A stretch of DNA of 6,409 bases from Streptosporangiaceae bacterium (lineage in GTDB: Bacteria; Actinomycetota; Actinomycetes; Streptosporangiales; Streptosporangiaceae). The notes under the pieces are model-generated. The model worked only from the letters and a program-made list of their open reading frames with translations, did no database searches and was not told where the DNA came from. The stretch's first letter is position 1; every line of letters starts with the position of its first letter. Positions 1 through 6,300 of the stretch are shown here, piece by piece. The DNA lies in contig JASIJN010000345.1 of the NCBI GenBank assembly GCA_030050125.1, positions 1 through 6,409 on the forward strand, given 5' to 3'. Position numbers and translations under genes: made by a program.

Positions 1-820
1 CGTCGTCGAAGACCACGTTCGCGGCCTTACCGCCGAGCTCGAGCGTCAGCCGCTTCCCCGTGCCCGCGACCGTCCGCTGGATTTCCTTGCCGACCTCGGT
101 CGACCCGGTGAACGCGACCTTGTCCACGCCGGGGTGGGCCACCAGCGCCGCGCCCGTCTCCCCCGCGCCGGCCAGCACGTTCACCACCCCGGGCGGCAGC
201 CCCGCTTGCTGGCACACCTCGGCCAGCCGCAGCGCAGTCAGCGGCGTGGTCTCGGCCGGCTTGAGCACGCAGGTGTTCCCGGCCGCGAGCGCGGGGGCCA
301 GCTTCCACGCGGCCATGAGCAGCGGGAAGTTCCACGGAATGACCTGCCCGGCCACGCCGACCGGGCGCGGCGACGGCCCGAACCCGGCGTACTCCAGCTT
401 GTCCGCCCAGCCCGCGTGGTAGAAGAAGTGCGCCGCGGCGAGGGGAACGTCGACGTCCCGGGACTCCTTGATCGGCTTGCCGTTGTCCAGGCTCTCCAGC
501 ACCGCGAACTCACGGGAGCGCTCCTGCAGGACGCGGGCGATCCGGTACAGGTACTTGGCCCGCTCGGCGGGCGGCATCGGCCCCCACACCCGCTCGTAGG
601 CGGCCCGGGCCGCGGCCACCGCCCGGTCGACGTCGGCCGCCCCGGCCTCGGCCACCCGGGCCAGCGGTTCCTCGGTGGCCGGGTTGACCGTCGGGAACAT
701 TCCTCCCCCGGCGGCGGGCACGAACTCGCCGTCGAGGAACAGCCCGTACTCGGGGGCGAGGGTGACGACGTCGCGCGATTCGGGCGCCGGCGCGTACTCC
801 CAGTCGATCCCGGCCTGCAT
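1..820 (-). CDS. Aldehyde dehydrogenase family protein, N-terminal part (3' end outside window)
   Basis: NAD(P)-dependent oxidation of an aldehyde to its acid in the cytosol. The 273 visible residues are the N-terminal half of a family whose members are usually about 470-500 residues. Visible are the Rossmann-fold motif IPWNFP with the conserved Asn at about residue 164, the cofactor-binding Lys in VLKPAE (about 187), FTGSTEVGK (about 237-245), and LELGGK with the general-base Glu (about 261). The catalytic Cys would lie beyond position 1, so catalytic competence cannot be judged. The ATG at 820 is chosen because an in-frame TAG lies only two codons upstream (827-829). The Shine-Dalgarno is weak: a G-run ends about 9 nt before the ATG, and a better GAGGGA lies 14 nt away. 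The gene is divergent from the glycosyltransferase. deoC, on the same strand 4.5 kb away, suggests acetaldehyde as a possible substrate, but this is inference. The exact ALDH subfamily is not determined. Confidence 0.95.
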   Translation of the reverse strand, partial: MQAGIDWEYAPAPESRDVVTLAPEYGLFLDGEFVPAAGGGMFPTVNPATEEPLARVAEAGAADVDRAVAAARAAYERVWGPMPPAERAKYLYRIARVLQERSREFAVLESLDNGKPIKESRDVDVPLAAAHFFYHAGWADKLEYAGFGPSPRPVGVAGQVIPWNFPLLMAAWKLAPALAAGNTCVLKPAETTPLTALRLAEVCQQAGLPPGVVNVLAGAGETGAALVAHPGVDKVAFTGSTEVGKEIQRTVAGTGKRLTLELGGKAANVVFDD

Positions 821-830
821 CAGCGGCTAC

Positions 831-854
831 CCCGTCCCTCGGCCCGTCCCTCGG
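831..854. repeat. Perfect tandem duplication of a 12-mer
   Basis: CCCGTCCCTCGG occurs twice back to back and is followed by a partial third copy (CGTCCTTG). On the minus strand it reads CCGAGGGACGGG twice and lies in the leader of the aldehyde dehydrogenase, 11-34 nt upstream of its ATG. Each copy carries a GAGGGA that resembles a Shine-Dalgarno core. It may be a replication-slippage duplication. A regulatory role is not shown. Confidence 0.75.
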
Positions 855-940
855 CGTCCTTGCCCGGGCCTCATTCTCGCACGCGCCCGCCGCGCGAAGC
901 GGTGGTCGTTGTGGTGCACGATGGTTCGGTATGGCGGCAT

Positions 941-974
941 TCGGGTAGTCGTCGCCACTGGTCGGGTACTTGTC
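941..974. promoter_or_regulatory. Direct repeat TCGGGTA, possible operator upstream of the glycosyltransferase
   Basis: TCGGGTAGTCGTC (941-953) and TCGGGTACTTGTC (962-974) match at 11 of 13 positions and start exactly 21 bp apart, about two helical turns. A looser TTCGGTA lies at 925-931. The pair ends 28 bp before the GTG start at 1003, in the divergent intergenic region, where an activator or repressor could bind one DNA face. I could not place a convincing -35/-10 pair here, so binding by a regulator is inference. Confidence 0.3.
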
Positions 975-990
975 ACGTCAGGCAGAGGCG

Positions 991-995
991 GGAGG
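991..995 (+). promoter_or_regulatory. Ribosome binding site fixing the glycosyltransferase start
   Basis: GGAGG is followed by a 7-nt spacer (CGGGCCG) and GTG at 1003. The alternative upstream TTG at 970 has no comparable Shine-Dalgarno sequence, so this site decides the start. Confidence 0.75.
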
Positions 996-1002
996 CGGGC
1001 CG

Positions 1003-3207
1003 GTGCTAGCTGCGCTCGTGCTGGCAGGCATCCTGGGCGCGCCCGTGGGGACCGCGGCGCTGCTGATCGGCCGCGGGCATCCCCGCCGGACGACCGGCAC
1101 CTGGCCGACGGCGCGCCGGCTCGCGTTCGCGGTGGCCGGCACCGTGGTGCTGGGGGTGCTGGTGGCCGTGGCGATGCGGCTGCTCGGGGTGACCGAGCGC
1201 AACACGATCGCGGGAGCCGCCGGCCTGGTCGCCGGGAGCCTGATCTGGCTGCCGGTGACCAGGCGCTGGAACGCCCGCGGCCATCTTTGCTGGGCCACCA
1301 GCATCTTCCTGTTCGCCGTCTACCTGGTCTACGTCCTGGAGTGGACGTTCTACAGCCACCTCGGCCCGGCCAGCGAGGCGGGCGGGCTGCTGCTGTGGGT
1401 CTTCGAGGTCTTCGCGGCGGTCCTGGCCAGCGCCTATCTCTGGGAGATCTGCGACGCGATCGGCTCGGAGACCTGGCACCGGCAGGTCACGCCGACCCCC
1501 ACCGGGCAGCTGCCCGCCGCCGGCGACCTGCCGTTCGTCAGCCTGCACGTCCCGGCGCACAACGAGCCGCCGGACATGGTCATCGACACGCTGCGCTCGC
1601 TGGCCCGCCTGGACTACCCGGCCTACGAGGTCATCCTGATCGACGACAACACCGACGACGAGAGCCTGTGGCGCCCGGTGCAGCGCTGGTGCGCCCGGCA
1701 CAACGTCAAGTTCGCCCACCTGGAGGACTGGCCCGGCTACAAGTCCGGTGCGCTCAACTACGCGCTGCGCCAGATGACCGACAAGCGCGCCGAGATCATC
1801 GGGGTGGTCGACTCCGACTACCAGCTCGACAGGGACTTCCTGCGCCGGTGCGCGCCGCTGTTCGCCGAGCCCTGGGTCGGCTTCACCCAGGCCCCGCAGG
1901 ACTACCGCGGCTGGCAGCACGCCCGCTACTACCGGCGGCTGTACTACTCCTACTCGTATTTTTTCGCGGTCTCCCAGCCGTCGCGCAACGAACGGGACGG
2001 CGCCATCTTCGCCGGGACGATGGGGCTGATCCGGCGGGTGGCGCTGGAGCAACTCGGCGGCTGGGACGAGTGGTGCATCACCGAGGACGCCGAGATGTCC
2101 CTGCGGCTGCTGCGGGCGGGCTGGACCGGGTGGCATGTCGGGCACTCCTACGGCAAGGGCATCATGCCGCTGACCTTCGAGGCGCTCAAGGGCCAGCGCT
2201 ACCGGTGGTGCTTCGGCGGCATCCAGATCCTGCGGATGCACTGGCGCTCGCTGCTGCCGGGCCGGGCGACCAAGGAGAACCACCTCACGACCGGCCAGCG
2301 CTGGGCGTACCTGTCCGGCGCGATCCAGTGGTACGGCGACGTGCTCAGCGTGGTGTTCCTGGTGTTCCTGCTGGCCGGAGCGGCCAACCTGGCCACCGGC
2401 GGTGGTGAGCTCTTCCGCAAGCTGACCGCGTTCCTGGTGGCCACGGTCCCGGTCCTGGTGCTGCTCGGGCTGGTGCGGGCGGTCGCGCTGCTGCGCCGCG
2501 GCACCGGGGCATCGTGGCGGGACGCGCTCGGCGCGTTCTTCATCTGGCAGTCCACGTCGCTGGTGGTGGCGCGGGCGTCGCTGGTCGGCCTGTTCGCCAG
2601 GAAGGCGGTGTTCCTGCGCACGCCCAAGACCAGCGAGAAGGCCAGGTGGTGGGAGGCGCTGCGGGCGAACTGGGCCGAGTCCACGCTGGCGCTGCTGGGG
2701 ATGGCGGGCATCGCGGGCGCGCTGACCAAGGCCAGCGAGCTGGCCGGGCCGCTGCTGGCCGGCCTGCTGCTGTTCCCGACGCTCGGGCTGGCCGCCGCGC
2801 CCCTCAACAGCTGGGCGGCGCAGCGGGCGGCCCTGCCGCCCGAACTGCAGCAGGTGCGGACGATGGAGTGGAAGCGCAGCCAGCGGCGCCAGGCGTTCGT
2901 GCGCGGAGCGGCCGTGGGCGGGCTGGTCACCGTCATGGGCGTGGTGGTCGCGGCCGTGGCCCTGTTCCTGGCCCCCGGCCGCCATCAGGTGCAGACCCCC
3001 AACCTTGTCGTGCCCCCGGCACCGACCGCGTCCCCGACGCCCTCGCCCACCCCGTCGCCGACGCCCTCGCCCACCCGGTCTCCCACGCCCTCCCCGACCC
3101 CGACGCCCACCCCGACGCCCACCCCGACCCCGACGCCGACCCCGTCCCCCACGCCGACGGTGAGTCCTACCCCCAGCCCGACCTCATCTGCCACCGCCAC
3201 CCCGTAA
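1003..3207 (+). CDS. Membrane-embedded family 2 glycosyltransferase, cellulose-synthase-like, with Pro/Thr/Ser-rich C-terminal tail
   Basis: Predicted processive GT2 enzyme of 734 residues that would transfer sugar from a nucleotide-sugar on the cytoplasmic face and probably extrude a polysaccharide; sugar and product are unknown. Hydrophobic segments lie at about residues 1-23, 39-61, 68-85, 95-116 and 126-148. The GT-A domain spans about 165-420, with HVPAHNEP (182-189), IDDNTDD (Asp near 214-215), the DSD metal-binding motif (270-272), TED with the catalytic-base Asp (360-362) and QRYRW (398-402). This is the D,D,D,Q(x)xRW set of cellulose/hyaluronan/chitin-type synthases. Further hydrophobic segments follow at about 436-463, 474-495, 508-534 (possibly an interfacial helix), 557-603 and 634-657. 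A basic loop before the last helix suggests it is cytoplasmic, which puts the tail outside the cell. Residues 677-727 are mostly (S/T)-P dipeptides with no domain after them. GTG at 1003 is chosen for its good Shine-Dalgarno. No BcsB, GlxA-like oxidase or glycoside hydrolase lies nearby, so the exact family is open. Confidence 0.9.
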   Translation: MLAALVLAGILGAPVGTAALLIGRGHPRRTTGTWPTARRLAFAVAGTVVLGVLVAVAMRLLGVTERNTIAGAAGLVAGSLIWLPVTRRWNARGHLCWATSIFLFAVYLVYVLEWTFYSHLGPASEAGGLLLWVFEVFAAVLASAYLWEICDAIGSETWHRQVTPTPTGQLPAAGDLPFVSLHVPAHNEPPDMVIDTLRSLARLDYPAYEVILIDDNTDDESLWRPVQRWCARHNVKFAHLEDWPGYKSGALNYALRQMTDKRAEIIGVVDSDYQLDRDFLRRCAPLFAEPWVGFTQAPQDYRGWQHARYYRRLYYSYSYFFAVSQPSRNERDGAIFAGTMGLIRRVALEQLGGWDEWCITEDAEMSLRLLRAGWTGWHVGHSYGKGIMPLTFEALKGQRYRWCFGGIQILRMHWRSLLPGRATKENHLTTGQRWAYLSGAIQWYGDVLSVVFLVFLLAGAANLATGGGELFRKLTAFLVATVPVLVLLGLVRAVALLRRGTGASWRDALGAFFIWQSTSLVVARASLVGLFARKAVFLRTPKTSEKARWWEALRANWAESTLALLGMAGIAGALTKASELAGPLLAGLLLFPTLGLAAAPLNSWAAQRAALPPELQQVRTMEWKRSQRRQAFVRGAAVGGLVTVMGVVVAAVALFLAPGRHQVQTPNLVVPPAPTASPTPSPTPSPTPSPTRSPTPSPTPTPTPTPTPTPTPTPSPTPTVSPTPSPTSSATATP
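3031..3183 (+). repeat. 6-bp-periodic low-complexity array encoding (Ser/Thr-Pro)n
   Basis: About 25 imperfect hexamers of the type ACGCCC, TCGCCC, ACCCCG and TCCCCG run through the end of the glycosyltransferase gene, with one break at a Val codon (3160-3162). The array encodes alternating Ser/Thr-Pro, a typical flexible and often O-mannosylated extracytoplasmic linker in actinomycetes. Because the unit is a multiple of three, whole-unit gains or losses keep the frame. Single-base indels in the C/G runs would not. The array is also open in another forward frame and on the reverse strand, where it reads as Val-Gly repeats; these are composition shadows. Confidence 0.9.
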
Positions 3208-3227
3208 CCCCGGCCGACGGCGCCAGG

Positions 3228-3256
3228 CTGACCGTGGACTTCCGGGCGGGTACGAT
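3228..3256 (+). promoter_or_regulatory. Candidate housekeeping-sigma promoter for the S9 peptidase
   Basis: CTGACC (3228-3233) and TACGAT (3251-3256) are separated by 17 bp. Each matches its consensus (TTGACA, TATAAT) at 4 of 6 positions, and TANNNT is the common actinomycete -10 form. Transcription would start near 3263, giving a leader of about 84 nt before the GTG at 3347. If the region is instead translated as the end of the preceding gene, the match could be chance. Confidence 0.35.
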
Positions 3257-3275
3257 CAGCGAGAACGACCTGCCC

Positions 3276-3350
3276 ATGGAGAGAAACCGGGACAAGGTCA
3301 TGAGGATGCGCAACTGGCAGCAGCCCTCCACCGTCAGAGCGCCTCGGTGA
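3276..3350 (+). CDS. Possible small leader ORF coupled to the S9 peptidase, or C-terminal remnant of the preceding gene
   Basis: An ATG at 3276 opens a 24-codon frame starting MERNRDKVMR, rich in Arg, whose TGA (3348-3350) overlaps the peptidase GTG in a GTGA. That is the classic 4-nt arrangement for translational coupling. Internal ATGs at 3300 and 3306 are alternatives, the latter with AAGG 8 nt upstream. The same frame is open well back through the Pro/Thr repeat, and from 3159 to 3347 its codon positions have about 62%, 51% and 90% G/C (hand count of 63 codons), which looks like coding sequence. I do not recognise the peptide. It may be a real small protein, the shifted C-terminus of the glycosyltransferase, or non-coding sequence with a chance profile. 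Confidence 0.25.
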   Translation: MERNRDKVMRMRNWQQPSTVRAPR

Positions 3351-5296
3351 TCACCGCGCGGTACGGATCGTGGCGCTCCCCGGTCAGCGCGTCGCTGCTC
3401 GGGCGCGACATCGTCGCGATCGGGGAAACCGCCTTCGACGACGGCGACCTGTGGTGGTGTGAGCTGCGCCCGGACGACGCGGGACGGCACGTCCTGCGCC
3501 GGCTGCGCGACGGGCAGACCATGACGATCACGCCCGAGGGCTATGACGTCCGGACCGGCGTGCACGAATATGGCGGCGGCGCCTGGCGGGTGGCCCGGGG
3601 CGCGGCCTACTTCGCCAACGCCGAGGATCAGCGGATCTACCGCCAGGTTCCCGGGTCCGCTCCCGTCGCGGTCACGCCAGAGGCGTCCGACGGCGGGCAC
3701 GCCCCGCGCTACGCCGACTTCGAGTTCACCGCCGATGGCCGCGGCCTGATCTGTGTCCGGGAGGCCCGCGACGACCGGGGCGTGACGAACGAGCTGGTGC
3801 TGGTTCCGCTGACCGGTGGCGCGCCGCCCGCCGTCCTCCGATCCGGCAGCGACTTCTGCGCCAGCCCGTGCCTGTCGCCGGACGGTCGCCGCCTCGCCTG
3901 GCTGGAATGGAACCATCCCGACATGCCGTGGGACAGCACGACCCTGTACGTCGCCCCGTTCCGCCGGGACGGAACGCTGGGAACGCCCGTGAAGGTGGCG
4001 GGCGGCGAGAACGAGTCGGTCGCCCATCCGCGGTGGAGCGCGGACGGCGCGCTCTGCTTTGTCGGCGACCGCAGCGACTGGTGGAACCTCTATCGCTGGG
4101 ACGGGAACCAGACGGCCTGCGTCTGCCCGATGGAGGCCGAGTGCGGGATGCCGCTGTGGCTGCTCGGCATGTCCACGTACGTGATCTTGTCAGACGGCCG
4201 GATCGTCTGCCGCTGGAGCCGCGGATCGGTCCAGGAACTCGGCGTGATCGACCCGCGCTCCCGCCGCGCGGTCCCCCTGCCGCTTCCGTTCACCTCCTAT
4301 GGATGCGACCTGTCCAGCGACGGGCGGCGGGTCGCGGTGACGGCGGGCGGGCCGCGGCAGGCTCAGCGGCTGCTGATCGTCGATCCCGATACCGGGCGCG
4401 CCGACGTGGTCACGCAGTCGCAGCAGGACCTGGTCTCGCCGGAGTTCATCTCGCTGCCGCGGCCAGTCGACTTCCCCAATGACAGCGGGGGCGAAAGTCA
4501 CGCCGTCTACTACCCGCCGGCCAATCCCGGGTTCACCGCGGGCCCGGGCGAGCTTCCCCCGCTCATCGTGATGTCCCACGGCGGCCCGACCGCGCAGGCG
4601 AGCCAGGCGCTGAACCTGGACATCCAGCTCTTCACCAGCCGCGGGTTCGCCGTCGTCGACGTGGATTACCGGGGGTCGACCGGCTACGGCCGCCGGTACC
4701 GTAACCTGCTGCGGGGCTGGTGGGGGCTGCGTGACGTCGCCGACTGCATCGGCGCGGCCGAATACCTGGTGGCCGAGGGCCTGGCTGACCCCGACCGGAT
4801 CGGGATCAGGGGCGGCAGCGCCAGCGGATTCACCGTGCTGTGCGCGCTGACGTTCAGCGATTACTTCGACGCGGGCGTGTGCTACTACGGCATCGGGGAC
4901 CCGGAACGGCTGGCCGCGGACACCCACAAGTTCGAGTCGCACTACATCGACGGGCTGATCGCGCCGCTCCCCGGCGGGGCTGGCGTGTACCGGCAGAGGT
5001 CGCCGGCTCGGCACGTCGACAAGCTGGCCACGCCGGTCATGCTGCTGCACGGCCTGAAGGACAAGGTGGTGCCGCCCAGCCAGAGCTTTGCCATGGCCGA
5101 GGCTCTGGATGGCAAGGGGATACCGCATGCGCTCGTGACGTTCGAGGACGAAGCGCACGGCTTCTGCCGGGCCGACAACATCATCAGGGCGGCGGAGGCC
5201 GAACTATATTTCTTCTCCCGGATATTCGGGATAAGGCTGGCCGACGCGATCAAGCCGGTCGACATCGCGCATCTGAGTCCGCCGCGGGCGCCTTAA
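3347..5296 (+). CDS. S9 family serine peptidase (prolyl oligopeptidase / acylaminoacyl peptidase type)
   Basis: Probable cytosolic oligopeptidase of 649 residues, with no signal peptide or membrane segment. Residues 1 to about 370 have beta-propeller character, with repeated SPDGRRLAW/SADGALCF-type blades and the family-typical VHEYGGGAW near 72-80. The catalytic alpha/beta-hydrolase domain covers about 380-630. It has SHGGPT (410-415, oxyanion region), VDYRGSTGYG (439-448), GGSASG with the presumed nucleophile Ser491, GLKDKVVPP with Asp572, and DEAHGF with His604, giving a complete Ser-Asp-His triad in the expected order. The elbow reads GxSxS rather than the usual GxSxG. The length is normal for the family. 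GTG at 3347 is the first usable start in this frame after a TGA at 3161-3163 and gives the family-like N-terminus ARYGSWRSPVSA. It has no clear Shine-Dalgarno, and the GTGA overlap suggests coupling to the upstream small frame. The peptide substrate cannot be told from sequence. Confidence 0.93.
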   Translation: MITARYGSWRSPVSASLLGRDIVAIGETAFDDGDLWWCELRPDDAGRHVLRRLRDGQTMTITPEGYDVRTGVHEYGGGAWRVARGAAYFANAEDQRIYRQVPGSAPVAVTPEASDGGHAPRYADFEFTADGRGLICVREARDDRGVTNELVLVPLTGGAPPAVLRSGSDFCASPCLSPDGRRLAWLEWNHPDMPWDSTTLYVAPFRRDGTLGTPVKVAGGENESVAHPRWSADGALCFVGDRSDWWNLYRWDGNQTACVCPMEAECGMPLWLLGMSTYVILSDGRIVCRWSRGSVQELGVIDPRSRRAVPLPLPFTSYGCDLSSDGRRVAVTAGGPRQAQRLLIVDPDTGRADVVTQSQQDLVSPEFISLPRPVDFPNDSGGESHAVYYPPANPGFTAGPGELPPLIVMSHGGPTAQASQALNLDIQLFTSRGFAVVDVDYRGSTGYGRRYRNLLRGWWGLRDVADCIGAAEYLVAEGLADPDRIGIRGGSASGFTVLCALTFSDYFDAGVCYYGIGDPERLAADTHKFESHYIDGLIAPLPGGAGVYRQRSPARHVDKLATPVMLLHGLKDKVVPPSQSFAMAEALDGKGIPHALVTFEDEAHGFCRADNIIRAAEAELYFFSRIFGIRLADAIKPVDIAHLSPPRAP

Positions 5297-6264
5297 TCGA
5301 GGGTGAAGTAGTCCGGCCCGGCGTAGCGGCCGGTGAGCTGCTTGCTGCGCTGCATCAGCAGGTCGTTGAGCAGGCTGGACGCCCCGATGCGGAACAGGTC
5401 CGGGCTCAGCCACCGGGGCCCCGCGGTCTCGCGCACCAGCACGAGGTAGCGGATCGCGTCCTTGGCGGTGCGCACCCCGCCCGCCACCTTGACCCCGACC
5501 GGCCGCCCGGCCGCCTGGGCGAAGTCGCGCACGGCGGCCAGCATGACCAGGGTCACGGGCGGGGTCGCCGCGGGCGCGACCTTGCCGGTGGAGGTCTTGA
5601 TGAAGTCGGCGCCGGCCAGCATGGCCAGCCAGGACGCCCGGGACACGTTGTCCAGCGTGGCCAGCTCGCCGGTCTCCAGGATGACCTTGAGGTGCGCGTC
5701 GCCGCAGGCCTCGCGCACCTGCCGGATCTCCTCGTAGACCTGGCCGTACCGGCCGGCCAGGAACGCGCCGCGGTCGATGACCATGTCCACCTCGTCGGCG
5801 CCCGCCTGCACCGCGTCGCGCACGTCGGCCAGCTTGACCCCGAGCGACGCCCGGCCGGACGGGAACGCGGTCGCAACCGACGCCACCGCCACCCCGCTGC
5901 CCGCGACCGCGGCCCTGGCCACGCCGACCAGGTCCGGGTAGACGCACACCGCGGCCACCGGCGGCACCGCCGGATCGGCGGGGTCGGGCCGCCGGGCCTT
6001 GGCGCACATGGCCGCGACCTTGCCCGGGGTGTCCGCGCCCTCCAGCGTGGTCAGGTCGACCATGCGGACCGCCAGGTCCAGCGCCCGCAGCTTGGCGTCC
6101 CGCTTGACCGACCGGGTGGCCAGCCCCGCCGCCCTCGCCTCGGTGCCGACCTGGTCGACCCCGGGCAGCCCGTGCAGCACCTGGCGCAGCGCGGCGTCCG
6201 AGGTGGCCACCTCGGCCAGCCAGCGCCGGTCCGTCATCGCCTGCGCCGTGGCCTCGATGCCCAT
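5293..6264 (-). CDS. deoC: Deoxyribose-phosphate aldolase (DERA, class I)
   Basis: Cytosolic enzyme splitting 2-deoxy-D-ribose-5-phosphate into glyceraldehyde-3-phosphate and acetaldehyde in deoxynucleoside catabolism. The 323-residue product is the long form seen in actinomycetes. Key motifs are VDLTTLEGADTPGKV (69-83), VAAVCVYPD (103-111), GADEVDMVIDRG (155-166, with the catalytic Asp at about 160), ADFIKTSTGKV (219-229, Schiff-base Lys at about 223), GVKVAGGVRT (257-266, second catalytic Lys at about 259) and FRIGASSLLNDLL (291-303). The C-terminal GPDYFTLD ends in a Tyr region, as is usual for the family. ATG at 6264 is chosen for GAGGG 5 nt upstream; a TTG at 6279 would add five residues but lacks a Shine-Dalgarno. 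It lies 28 nt downstream of another minus-strand gene, so an operon is likely. Its stop codon shares TTAA with the convergent peptidase. Confidence 0.97.
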   Translation of the reverse strand: MGIEATAQAMTDRRWLAEVATSDAALRQVLHGLPGVDQVGTEARAAGLATRSVKRDAKLRALDLAVRMVDLTTLEGADTPGKVAAMCAKARRPDPADPAVPPVAAVCVYPDLVGVARAAVAGSGVAVASVATAFPSGRASLGVKLADVRDAVQAGADEVDMVIDRGAFLAGRYGQVYEEIRQVREACGDAHLKVILETGELATLDNVSRASWLAMLAGADFIKTSTGKVAPAATPPVTLVMLAAVRDFAQAAGRPVGVKVAGGVRTAKDAIRYLVLVRETAGPRWLSPDLFRIGASSLLNDLLMQRSKQLTGRYAGPDYFTLD

Positions 6265-6269
6265 CCTCG

Positions 6270-6274
6270 CCCTC
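6270..6274 (-). promoter_or_regulatory. Ribosome binding site of deoC
   Basis: On the minus strand GAGGG precedes the ATG at 6264 by 5 nt. It favours this start over the TTG at 6279, which lies upstream of the motif. Confidence 0.6.
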
Positions 6275-6288
6275 AGCAATCCAGGAAG

Positions 6289-6300
6289 CGCGCTAGCGCG
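6289..6300. repeat. 12-bp perfect palindrome over a stop codon
   Basis: CGCGCTAGCGCG reads the same on both strands and contains the TAG (6293-6295) of the gene upstream of deoC. It could form a very short hairpin with essentially no loop, or be a dimer binding site, but it has no T-run and is not a terminator by itself. Confidence 0.5.

Noticed and set aside
862..869. GCCCGGGC palindrome in the divergent intergenic region
   Set aside because: It is an eight-base GC palindrome expected by chance at this base composition, with no flanking symmetry.
970..1002. TTG at 970 as the glycosyltransferase start
   Set aside because: It has no Shine-Dalgarno, and the GGAGG at 991-995 is correctly spaced for the GTG at 1003.
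1959..1964. Run of six T in the glycosyltransferase gene as a slippage site
   Set aside because: It encodes part of YSYSYFF in a frame that stays open with intact downstream motifs. Nothing suggests a functional shift here.
675..2408. 577-codon plus-strand frame overlapping the glycosyltransferase
   Set aside because: It gives a low-complexity Arg/Ala/Gly product in a frame shifted from the GT2 motifs. It is a shadow.
1006..2985. Long minus-strand open frame (659 codons) opposite the glycosyltransferase
   Set aside because: Its product is rich in Arg, Gln, Gly and Pro with no recognisable motif. The plus strand carries a full GT2 motif set, so this is a GC-composition shadow.
2985..3200. 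Minus-strand ORF of Val-Gly repeats
   Set aside because: It is the antisense of the Ser/Thr-Pro hexamer array and not an independent gene.
5212..5235. Imperfect inverted repeat TCCCG-GATATT-CGGGA near the peptidase end, as a terminator
   Set aside because: The stem is only 5 bp plus two pairs past a mismatch, it lies inside coding sequence, and no U-run follows on either strand.
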